From the NCBI GenBank assembly GCA_021186555.1, contig JAJKFL010000006.1, forward strand, positions 62,001-126,000: a DNA stretch of 64,000 nt, given 5' to 3'. The notes below the pieces were generated by a model. That model did not search any database, was not told the DNA's origin, and was given only the letters and a program-made list of their open reading frames with translations. Made by a program: the position numbers and the translations under genes. This document shows, piece by piece, positions 40,032-52,000 of the stretch. Position 1 is the stretch's first letter, and every line of letters starts with the position of its first letter. Origin of the DNA: Reticulitermes speratus. Its lineage: Eukaryota; Arthropoda; Insecta; Blattodea; Rhinotermitidae.

Positions 40032-43000
40032 ATTAAATGACATCATCAGTTGCTCAGCCTATATAGTATTTAATTATTTGATGACAATGGCAAGTGGCTG
40101 TGATGACAATAAACATTGTATACCAGGATCTGCCTGAGAAAAACCACATACACCTCAATCACGACAGATGGTGCCCCAGCCAATATTCAAACTGGACACC
40201 TCCCAAATAGAAGAGAGACGCATTACCACTTGAGCCTATTCACTCAATTCCACACGAGAAAAACACCGTCATCTGGCAACAAGAAACTCTTGTGTGGGGT
40301 AGTGGGTTCAACTACAAACTTACAGATTTTAGTAATCCAAAAAAGTGTAAGGACTGGCGGACCCCATATGTGCTCTTGTTACCTGTCATTTCAATAACAA
40401 ATCCCACTGTGCTGGCAGGTAAAGACAATCCACCAGATGAAAGATATTCACTGTGGGTGCGAGCCAATATTAGCCTTCTTGCTACATACAGACTGGCACA
40501 GAACCACCTGCCTTTATACATCACCTGCCGAAATGACGTTTACGAAACTACAAGCGCAAAGATTGCAGAAAGTTGCGAGCTAATAACATCGCTACGAGAC
40601 TCACACACAGTGGCAATCTTATGTAACGATACTTACAGAATGTGATTTAACAAACTTTATATTTAACTCACCGTGCATCTTGTTTAACAATTCACTGTCT
40701 ATAAATCAACTAAATGCACTTTTCCACTTTCACTTCTCTTTATTTACAAGTTCACCCCTACATATGTTTCGGTCCTCTTAAAGACCATCATCAGGGGTAC
40801 AAAATTACGTTCAATCTACACCCATATGTATGACCGCAGAGTGAATACATATGGGTGTAGACTGAATGTAATTTCGTACCCCCTGATGATGGTCTTTAAG
40901 AGGACCGAAACATATGTAGGGGTGAACTTGTAAATAAAATGTGAATTGTAATTTAACAGTTAAGACAAAACTTCCAAAATGTCAGATTTACCAGTCTTGG
41001 TCTGTTCTGGCTAACTGAATACAAACCACTTCTTCAGGACAAAAGACAGGGGCCACAAGTTTCCCCCCCCCCCCCCTTCTGCATCAAGGTCCATTATAAT
41101 ATATTACTGACCTCCCACTAATGCATGTCTCTTCAAAGGGGGCTCTTTGCTTCACGTATTCCCATCAAAATCTTGTATGCATATATCTCATATATCATGC
41201 ATGCCACATGCCCATACCATTCTACTGCACTTGGTCACCCTTGGACAGTAAAAATATGCAGCTCCTCATTACACAAGTTTCTCCATTTCCCTGTTATTAC
41301 CCTCTTCTTACACCCAAACATTCTCCTCAGCATATTTACTGTATCACTTCATAACACCAGCGATGAAAGCTGTATTATTTAAGTGAATTACACTACACTA
41401 TTATGCATCTACACTGTGTTTATGTATTTTAAAAAACACTGTTACATTTTGTTGTCAAATAATTTTAATGAAAAAATACTGTCCAAAACTGACACTGTTC
41501 TTCTCTGGGTAAAAATCTTGGGTTCGCAAATTACCCATTTAATTTATTACATAATTCCAGATGGCATGCAGCCAGAGCATTACATAAAGACATTGCATAC
41601 AGCAGACCACAAACATGAACACATATTCAATATTCAATATATAATATTCAATATATATACAAATTCCAGCACACATCTCAGAAAATTGTTTATTGTTCTG
41701 CTAATGAGACCGCAAAAATATTTACGAAGGCACTCGGTACAATGACTAGCTTGGATGATCCAGGGTTCAAATCCTGGCAGGGCAAGACTTCTTCTGTTAT
41801 CTAAAAACATCCAGACCAGCTCTGGGGCCCACCCAGCCTCCAATTCAATGGGTGTTTGGGGATCTATCCCTGAGGGCAAAGTAGCTGGAGTATAAGGCTG
41901 ACCATTCACTTCCATGTGGTGCCTAGGTTAAGAATGAGTTGAGCTATACCTCCACTCCCCCTATATGCATTGATGGTATGCATAAGGAACACACGAGATT
42001 TCTCGTCCACGTAATTCAGTGCGAAATAATTCAGTTCAGCTACGTCACTTTTCAACATTATTATTTCCATCTTCATCTCATCATATTAAGTTTATGACAC
42101 ACTTCTTATCAGCAGCATCAGCACCTTCATCTTTCTTTCTCACATATTTTTATAAAACAGTTAGAGTAAAATGGAATACAAACTGTGCAAACATGGCTGT
42201 ACAGACTACAGGGGCAATATTGCTGCAACAGAAATGCTGGTTGGCAGGCACGTTCTCAGCTGAGGCGTGGTAAAGGTAAAGCAATCCCATTACAGGCCTG
42301 GACAGACCCTTAGGGTTCCAGGAGGTTGAGGCTCACAGATTTCTAGACAATCGGCACATGAAGGTGGTAAGGTTGTCAGCCCTACGCACCGGCCGCCTTT
42401 ACCCCCCAGGAAATATTCCTGGTACTCATTTCTGTTAGAGGCTGAGTCGACCCCAGGGCCATCAGTGCGACCGAAAACAATTATGTCAAGGAAAAATTCC
42501 AATGACACCATCGGGAATCGAACCCGCGACGTTCCGGTTTGTAGCTAGTGCCTCAACCAACTGCGCCACAGCGTGCCCCGCTGAGGCGTGGTAGTCCCAG
42601 TGTATGGATGGCACGTATAATGTACAAAAGCTCATTTGTACAAAGAGGAATGCTCATACTAAATCTGACAAAATAACAATACACAGCAAGCGTGCTGCTA
42701 TCTAGAGGACCAAAGTGAATCCTTTTTTTTTTTTTTTTGTAAAAAATGCACACTGCAATAGCAACTGCAGCATACATATATAGGTAAGGGGCATATTGGC
42801 AAACTGAGAGGAACTGTAACAATACTTTTGTGTTATCTTCACCGTGGATTTTTTTAACAACTCACAAATTACACACAAACAAAATGCACTAATGTAGACT
42901 AAGAGCCCCCTGAAGATGGCCTTGTAAAGGCTGAAACATATGTAGGGGTTAAAGAATAAAAAGTGAAAATATGAGTGCATTTGTTTGGTGTGTAATTTGA

Positions 43001-46000
43001 GAGTTGTAACAATACTGTTCAAGAGAAATCTTCGAACGTCTGTTTCAGAGAGCAGACCCCCTAGAGAATGTGGCATCTGCCCTCCGAAGACACCCCTCTG
43101 CAGGGTCACTAGTTTCCCACGGTTTAGCCACAGCTCTAGTTCCAATCCTCCCTTACCCACCTTGGTGCCATGCTCCCCCCTCTACCTACACCTACATCCT
43201 GATGATGGAGGAAGCGTGTTTCTGCAAAATGTTGGTACGTACCGACCGCACCACACACAGCAACATTAATATTCATCGCTGTGTGGACCTCGAAGTTCAG
43301 TCCTGCGATAACAACTGATAGCAGCAAGTACAATTATCAGTAGCTAAGCAGTATTCATTATTATACTGCCAGTTGCACAGTTCATGTCTACTCACAGGAA
43401 CACGCACTCACAGATACTTCACCATCTGACAATCAAGTACAAGTCAAGTCAAGTACAAGTACAAGTCATGTTGGTTATTTTGATATTATGAAGCTCAGTC
43501 AAATGAACACCTTCAAAGACAAAAAACAACCCTACTGTGTGCAGCTGTAAGGTAAAGATAAAGTTCTCCCTAGAACAGCCATGAAGGCCCAGAGGGGGAT
43601 AAGAGGTATAGCTCTACTCTTTCTTTAACCTCGGCGCTAGATGGGGGTGGGTGGTCAACTCCACGCACCTGCCGCTTTACCCCCGGGAAAAAGACCCGTT
43701 ACCCATTGTATAGGAGGCGGGGTGGGCCCCAGGGCCAGTCTGGACAGGTGCGAAAAATCTGCCCCTATCGGGATTTGATCCCCGGACTGTCCAGCCCATA
43801 GCGAGTCGCTATACCGACTGAGCTATCCCGGCCCATGTGCAGCTGTAGGCACAGCAAATCATGTACGATGTGTGGCGGCTCTGGTAACGCGATGAAACGT
43901 GACAAAGCTACACTGAACCAACATGCACTAAATTAGCTGGTAAAGAATGTTACAAGGTTTTAATTTGACTCATTTATGCAAAAAAAAAAAAAAAAAGAAA
44001 GGAGCACTATAATTCTCTTGAATAAACATAGTAGTCCTAAGGAGCAAAGTGATGTTACCGCTTGCTGAAAGAATGCCTACGAGGTAAGCTGTGATGACAC
44101 AAATACTTGCACTGTAACACTGAAAGGATTAACCAGAGATACATGAGAAATTGTAGTATTCTTGTAGGATTCGGATCTTCTGGGATGTGACACTGTGTCG
44201 CTGGGTTAGGGGTTTTCTCGGATATCCAAATAACATAGTTCTTTCACCTCCAAAGACGGGGCAGTCCCTCAAATGTAGCGGAAGCATTAACCCACAGACA
44301 AAGACCCACATCCCTGAAGGGCTGAATCCTCTACAGCAGGGGTCGGCGAACCGGGGTTAAATTACCCCAAGTGGGGTAAAATGAAATTCTTGGGGTAATG
44401 AGGACTCAATAGACATAAATAAAATTATATAAAAAGCGCGTTTCCCTTTTTACGAGAGAAATTGTTACAGAGAAATCGATTGGACCCCGAAGACAGTATC
44501 CAAATTGCTCTGACATCAAAATGCCCCAATTTTGATGTTATTGTATCAAAAATGAAACAACATCATTTCTCCAAAACCTGAAGGTAAAAAGTTTTCAAAG
44601 AAATCCTTTTGTTTCATAATGAGGATATTAATTTATTTTATCGCATTTATTTTATACTTTTTATATTTATAATTGTATTCTCCGTATAAATAGATTCAAT
44701 AAACCTTTTGAATTTAAATAATCTATGATTTTCTCCCTTTCAAATCAAGGGGGTAACGTCGGCGTAAATAAATATATTTTTGGGGTAATATGTAAAAAAG
44801 TTCCCCGACCCCTGCTCTACAGATACAGAATAAAGCTGCCTGTCCTACCTTATTCTGGTGTGTGGTTGCAAGGCTCGAGTCCGTCTCGTTCTTGGTGGCA
44901 GCGTCACCAGCGCTCGTGCATTCCGCATTGCCATCGTTTGTTGGACTGAGTAACGCATCATCACTAGACGCACTGAAACAACAAGACTACCACATTTATT
45001 ATAATTATTAAATTCAAGCCAAGAACACAGTAAAAAACTGCAGGAAATAAAAATTCAATTTTGTGGTCAAGTTCAAAGCAATACTGCGTTCTATGCGGAA
45101 GGTCGTAGATTCAAACATCAGCCCCATCCTGCCCAAGACTTTCCATTATATTCCCGAGTCTGTACCGGCACATGCTGGAATTGTTCATCAACTTAAGCCA
45201 AAATCACTGACCCTCCTACCATTCAGTGCTATACATCGTGAGCTACTGATATCATTGTTAAATAATTTGTATGTAAAGAAAAACAGGAATACAATCTGTT
45301 TTTATATTCTCAAATGTGTTGTTTGTAATTCTGCATTTCTTATTAGTTCGAACTTCCATACTTCAAATGCAAATATGAAGTTACGGCATGAAGTGACAAA
45401 TACAATAAAATATTCTCGAGGTAGCAGCCACATCAGGACAGAGACGGTCCTGGAAACATCGGTTTACTCGCCATTGAAGTACTTCATGTGGCTGCTAGCA
45501 TGAGAATACTTTATTGAATTCAGTCGCCATGAAAGCTTTACATTACATCTGACAAACAGTAGATCTCTGTCAAAACAGGGTTAAGCTATTTCTGGATTAC
45601 GGAATCATGAACTTACCTCAAATCAATTCCGCAAGAAGTAGGATATATTACTGCTTTAACAAAATCAATTACACAATAAGTATGATCTATTACTACTTCA
45701 ACAAATTCAGTTACAGTTTCATAGACACGTGTTCCATAATAAACAACTGGAGCACACACTATTGGAATATTTCTTGCCATACTGTGAATGAATGAATGAA
45801 TACACATGCCTCACATATACTCAAAGTCTAAACGAGTCAGTGACATTACACTACGTCAACTTTCTGCACAATACTGGATACAAACACATCGACTGGTGAA
45901 GTGTCACTATCTGAAAAACCTCTGATAAATTGCATTAGTCTATATTGTTATGCACTAAACAAACTCTGCATACAGTTACTTAAATCTGCCTATACTCCTG

Positions 46001-49000
46001 TACAAGGTGTTAACACTCGTGAACACAGTTAAGGATCACATACAATACTAAATATTGCAAAATAAATTTCACACTCAACTGAGACCTTCGGTTCCCCTTT
46101 CCATATGTAAACACATCTTATCAAACTCGGTAACAGATAATAGACCAACTGATATTTCTGGTGTCTCAGTTTCATTATGTAACTTAAACACGTCTATCGA
46201 ACTCAGCGGCAGATAACAGATAAGCTAGGATTAAACTGTTGGTACATAACCCATCTGCTCATATACCCTACACAGCATGTAAACATGTCCAGTGTTTGTC
46301 ACGTCCAAATCATGTAAGAGACAAGTGAAGTAATTTAAGTAAACATCACTTCCACAGTAGTCACCTGTTGCTGTTACATGATTTTACAGAGGCCGCATTT
46401 ACAAATATGCAGATCACTTGCTGGATGAAACTCTATGGGCAGTGAAGTGCAATTGGGTGTGATGCCTTTGGCCTTGTGGCTCATACACCAGTTCAGCTGG
46501 GTTAGTGTCAAATTCCTTTAATTCAGTTACCATTACCACCCAATTAAAATCCAGCCTCCATGACTGCAAGATTTAAACTCCTCATTCCTGAACAATAAAA
46601 GTTCAACCAGCATCCCAAGCCTCACCTCTCAGTCGGCACATCGCTCGATGTAAGACTCGACTCCTCGCTGCCCACACTATTCAGACTGTTGCAGTTAGCC
46701 TCACGCTGCCTGCGCTCCTCCCACTCTGCGCGCACTTCATCCTGCACTCTACGCTTCAATTCCTGCACTCGTTTTCTCTCCTCCTCTATTACTTGGCTTC
46801 CTACAACACAAAAAAATGAAGTCTGTAACGCTACAAGCCATTTTAAAACACTGGTGACAGGATGCGACTGTCTGGCCAACCCCCCACTGGGGACCAGATC
46901 CATAGGCATATTATGCCCAAATAATCACTTATACACCTCTTTTGGTGGACAAAATATTTGTCTAGCTGCCAGATTTGAAGACGTTTCCACCCCTGTCCAA
47001 AAGAATAGGTAAGGTAAAAGGTAAAGCAATCCCATTACAGGCCTGGACAGGCCCTAAGGGTTCCAGGAGGTTGAGGCTCCCAGATTTATAGACTGTCGGC
47101 ACATGAAGGTGGTAAGGTTGTCAGCCCTACGCACCGGCCGCCTTTACTTCCCCAGCAAATATTCCTGGTACTCATTTCTGTTAGAGGCTGAGTCGACCCC
47201 AGGGCCATAGTGCAACCGAAAGGATTATGTCAATGAAAAATTCCAATGACACCATCAGGAATCGAACCCGCGACCTTCCGGGTTGTAGCGCAGTGCCTCA
47301 ACCAACTGCGCCACCGCGTGCCTCGTCCAAAAGAATAATTTTCAAATTTCTCTAAAATATCTACTTTACTTATTAAAAGAAAAGTAACGTAATTGTAAGT
47401 ATGAAGAACATGGGGAAGTTGGCAAGAATGCTAGATCTGGGTGTGCTGCTAGCTCTGTGTGTGCTGCTAGCTCAGTGTGTGCTGCTAGCTCAGGTGTTGC
47501 TAGTGCTAGGGTGTGCTGCTAGCTCTGTGTGTGCTGCTAGCTCTGTGTGTGCTGCTAGCTCTGTGTGTGCTGCTAGCTCTGTGTGTGCTGCTAGCTCTGT
47601 GTGTGCTGCTAGCTCTGTGTGTGCTGCTAGCTCTGTGTGTGCTGCTAGCTCTGTGTGTGCTGCTAGCTCTGTGTGTGCGTGCTCAGCTCTGTGTGTGCTG
47701 CTAGCTCGTGTTGTGCTGCTAGCTCTGTGTGTGCTGCTAGCTCTGTGTGTGCTGCTAGCTCTGTGTGTGCTGCTAGCTCTGTGTGTGCTGCTAGCTCTGT
47801 GTGTGCTGCTAGCTCTGTGTGTGCTGCTAGCTCTGTGTGTGCTGCTAGCTCTGTGTGTGCTGCTAGCTCTGTGTGTGCTGCTAGCTCTGTGTGTGCTGCT
47901 AGCTCTGTGGTGTGCTGCTAGCTCTGTGTGTGCTGCTAGCTCTGTGTGTGCTGCTAGCTCTGTGTGTGCTGCTAGCTCTGTGTGTGTGCTGCTAGCTCTG
48001 TGTGTGCTGCTAGCTCTGTGTGTGCTGCTAGCTCTGTGTGTGCTGCTAGCTCTGTGTGTGCTGCTAGCTCTGTGTGTGCTGCTAGCTCTGTGTGTGCTGC
48101 TAGCTCTGTGTGTGCTGCTAGCTCTGTGTGTGCTGCTAGCTCTGTGTGTGCTGCTAGCTCTGTGTGTGCTGCTAGCTCTGTGTGTGCTGCTAGCTCTGTG
48201 TGTGCTGCTAGCTCTGTGTGTGCTGCTAGCTCTGGGTGTGCTGCTAGCTCTGTGTGTGCTGCTAGCTCTGTGTGTGCTGCTAGCTCTGTGTGTGCTGCTA
48301 GCTCTGCATGTTGCACTGTAATATAAATAGATCAATGACAACTACTGTACTGACATCTCAGAGAAATGACATTACCCTGTTGTGCAAGGTGGCGATGACG
48401 ATTTCTCTCTATTTCCTGAAGCGACTCCAAGGTCCTTCGTCCCAATGATCCCGTGGCTATCTCTATCGGTGCATCTGACGTTACTCGACTTATTCGGTCG
48501 AGATCATCCTGCGAGGACTGCTTCGTGTGTGAAATTACAGTGTGTTGGTGATGTTGTGGCAAGCCTGCCAACTGAAACACATGTAACACTAGCTAACTAT
48601 AGCCCAACAGCGCAGTCAGGATAGAGACTGAATAACTGCCATGGTTGCCAACATTTTCTCCTCTCCATGGTATCAAAACAGATTCCAATGACCACCCAGC
48701 CTCCTACCCAAAGCAATAATGTTTTTTTTTTTCCCCTGAATCTGAACTGAAATCTGGCAACATTTACTTCACTTTCCATCAGTGAACACAGTATGAAGTG
48801 CTAACAGATCAAGCCATTTGAGGTGTGACATGTAAATACACAAAACACTACCATGTAACTCTCTGCCCAGAGACTGCCTACACTGACAGATTTGTTATTA
48901 CTCCTCCGTTCCTCCAGAAAAAGTTTTGAACGGTACAACAGATTATTCCCAATTAATTCTTTGCTTGAGATCTTAGTGTTCTCGTATGTTACACAGCGTA

Positions 49001-52000
49001 GATTGGTAGCTGTTTATCAGTGTTTCAGGAAACCTATTGGACTGCTTGACCCTTGAAGATGGGACCGATAGGTTGTCCCGAAACGTCGGTAAATAACTAC
49101 CAATCTACGCTGTGTCATCATCCCAGAAGAGTGAAGATTTCATTTAAACTGCACCAGAAGCCTGAAATCACACAATTCTTCATTTATCCTATCACTGTAC
49201 CCCACACAATGTGAGAACTGAAGAAACGACCAGCTTAAAAAAGCTTTCCAAATGCTATTCATACATGTTGAACTTACTACGTGCAGGTCACAAACCGAAA
49301 TTTCAGTTTCAGTTCTAGAATACTGTCCTTTAAATTGCTTCACAGACTATTTCTGTACTACACATTTTTGCCTGATGAAAAATTGCAGTCTTCTGCGGTA
49401 TTACGTGGCGTCTTGTGGTAATTGTTTACAGACATTTGAGGACCGATACGTTGTCCCGAAACGTCGGTAAACAATTACCACACGACGCCACGTAATACCC
49501 CAGAAGACCGCAGATTTCAACATCGCAGCGGAAGCTTGAAATGAAGGTTAACATTCTTGCCTGTTTGTTAATACATTTTCATAATTATTTATTCTTCATA
49601 CAAACCTCATCTGCATCTGAAGAGCCATCAGGGCTACTGGACTCCTGGCCTGAAACTCCTCCTGACAGCCCTGACGTCAGTTCCACCAACTGTGCCTCCA
49701 AATCTCTTTGTTTCTTGCGACCCTAAAAATATGTTCACTTATTCACTAACAACATAATCAAGCACGTAACATGCGTACATCCTTACGCAAATTTTCATGT
49801 TAACAAAAAATCACATGCAAGGATTTGATTTCTGTAGCAAATTGCGCTCTGAAGACTGCCATCTTCTTGGATGTGACACTGTGTATTAGAGTTCTTCTAC
49901 CCTGAGGAAGGTCAGTAAATGTTTATAAATTTTTAATCAGACTACATGGTGTCACATCCCAAAACACAGCAGTCCTCACAACGTATGTCATGACGATAAT
50001 CTAATGAACTGCTCTGTGCACATCAAGGTACGAGACGCCACATCACAGCACCTGGTGACAAAGTGATACGACTTCTGACTTTGCGGCTTTCCCAACTTTT
50101 AATCTGCAATCTCACACCTACAAGCTACAAATTAATTTGCATAGAAATTTAGAAAACGATTCCTTGGTGTGGGAAAACACAAAATTGCTGCCATCTGTTG
50201 TTCCCATTCAAGACTATTACAAAATATCAACAGCATAAAAGGCAAAGATATACAGAAAGTCCCCGACGTACGTAAGTGGATCGTTCTGCAACCCTATGCG
50301 TAAGTCAATTTTTACGTAACTTGGGGCCATGTTTTATTATATACCTTATACACGATAATAATAGTTGATATAATAATAATATGAATAACAATTAATAAAA
50401 ACATAATAATAATTAATAATCGATACTGGAGTCACTGTCGTAATCAATTGAGGCAGAGGCAGGGGTGGGTGTGGTGGTGGTAGTGGCACAAGAAGTTCTT
50501 TTTACGTAAGTCCGGATCTATGTATGTCGGAGCTATGTAAGTCGGGGTCCGTCTGTAATACTTGTCACATGATCATAATGTAGCGGTAAATTCTAAAGTT
50601 TGTGTCGGAAGACATCTTGACAGAGGACTTGCGCAGGAAACGTCAATCAAAGAAACTTTCTAATACAGGTCAGGAAAGATGTAAAAAAAATCTGTAATAA
50701 TCTACTTATGATGGTTAGCGTGCTCGCCACTGGACCCAAGGTTCGCGGGTTCGATCCCGACCGAGGTCGATGGATTTTTAAGGGTGATAAAAATCAGGAG
50801 CACCACTTCCTTCGGAGGGGAAGTAAAGCCGTCGGTCCCATGTCGTAGATTTACAGCATGTAAAAGAACCTTACGGGCATGAATAGAAATGTTTCGTAAG
50901 CAAAATTCAACCCCAATTTCTCACCCAAGTCTCCTGACTGCCTGCCAGATGGCTCTGGCGGTCACATCAGGATCGACAGAACAGCAGCGCTGCCAGTTGG
51001 CCAGTCACCAACTGCCACGAATGCACACGACCCAGTAACCTCGGAAAGAGGAGGCCCGAGCCCATATAGGGCTGTTGAGCCATGGTTATTATTATTATAA
51101 TCTACTTATAAAGCATCTTTTGTACAGTAGACACACTACTGCTGACTGTAGCAATCAACGAAGAAAAGCAAATTCACATGCATTATTTTATAACATAACT
51201 AGTATTGTTCCTATTAGTCTGTTTTACAATCAGTTCCATTTTAGGCACACTTTACAAGGTGCACATTGTGAATCTCACTTCTTCCAGTCTACGCAGGTAG
51301 CTGAGGAGCTGTCTCTCCATGACGCAGCTCTCCTCCTCCGCTGACTGAGCTGCCTGTAACCGCTGCTGTTCCAGCTCTCTAAGTCGCAGGCTGCGTGCCT
51401 CCACTCTAGCTGCCACGTCCACCAGTTCTCGTTGCAGCTCCTCTCGGCCTGCTAACCAGCCTGCCTCTTCCTCCAACTGTCTAAACTCCAGATCCTCAAA
51501 CGCCTTTCAAACAAAACACCATATTTGAATACAGTAACCCATTAATAAGAAAAGTCACAAACATCTTCAAAAAAACAAACTTAAGAATTACATTTCGTGT
51601 AAACACCACCACTCGGAATTTACTTAAAATCCATACACAAAACAAGGATAAATACAAAAACAGTGGAATCTACAGTTTAAGATGCAATACATGCAATAAC
51701 CATTATGTTGGCCAGACTGGAAGAAATTTAACAGCAAGATATACTGAACATACCAGATATATAAAGAATAACGAACCTAAATCTGCATATGCCCTGCATA
51801 TTTTGAACAACCGACATGAATACGGCCCAATAAGGATACAATGAATTTAATAAAAAACTGTAAGAAAGGCAGGCATATGAATATTACCGAAAATATGTAC
51901 ATCCAACTTTTTCATAGGGAACAGTTATTGATCCACGAGCAGTACGTAATGGAAATAAACCCGCTGTTCCAACTTATCAAACTCCCCCCTCCCATACTGG

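Larger units (their letters stand above)
40740..40940. mobile_element. Palindromic Penelope-type tail pair
   Basis: The sequence from TATTTACAAGTTCACCCCTA at 40741 returns as its reverse complement ending GGGGTGAACTTGTAAATA near 40937, with about 40 bp of less symmetric centre around 40830. Each arm holds one hammerhead-like motif. Confidence 0.8.
4177..44848 (-). other. 40.7-kb PHLDB intron, repeat-filled
   Basis: Most of this intron is covered by the repeats listed individually. Stretches over 300 bp in which I recognise nothing are 4720-5520, 5823-6518, 6661-7128, 9990-10555, 11995-12980, 13070-13520, 18870-19170, 19490-19940, 22936-23368, 23890-24910, 27690-28065, 28115-29078, 31450-32100, 32245-32895, 37481-38085, 38270-38600, 40031-40740 and 41346-41730. 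Weak ORFs there show no domain. The T tract at 42722-42739 and the TA tract at 23552-23588 are simple repeats. Confidence 0.6.

Noticed and set aside
42985-43333. Overlapping frames of 65-94 codons near 43000-43330
   Set aside because: They fall across a degraded hammerhead-like tail and show no coding signature.
47401-48341. Open frames of 306 and 283 codons with Leu/Ala/Cys or His/Arg/Ser repeats
   Set aside because: They are 18-bp minisatellite translations inside a PHLDB intron; hydrophobic repeats here do not mean a membrane protein.
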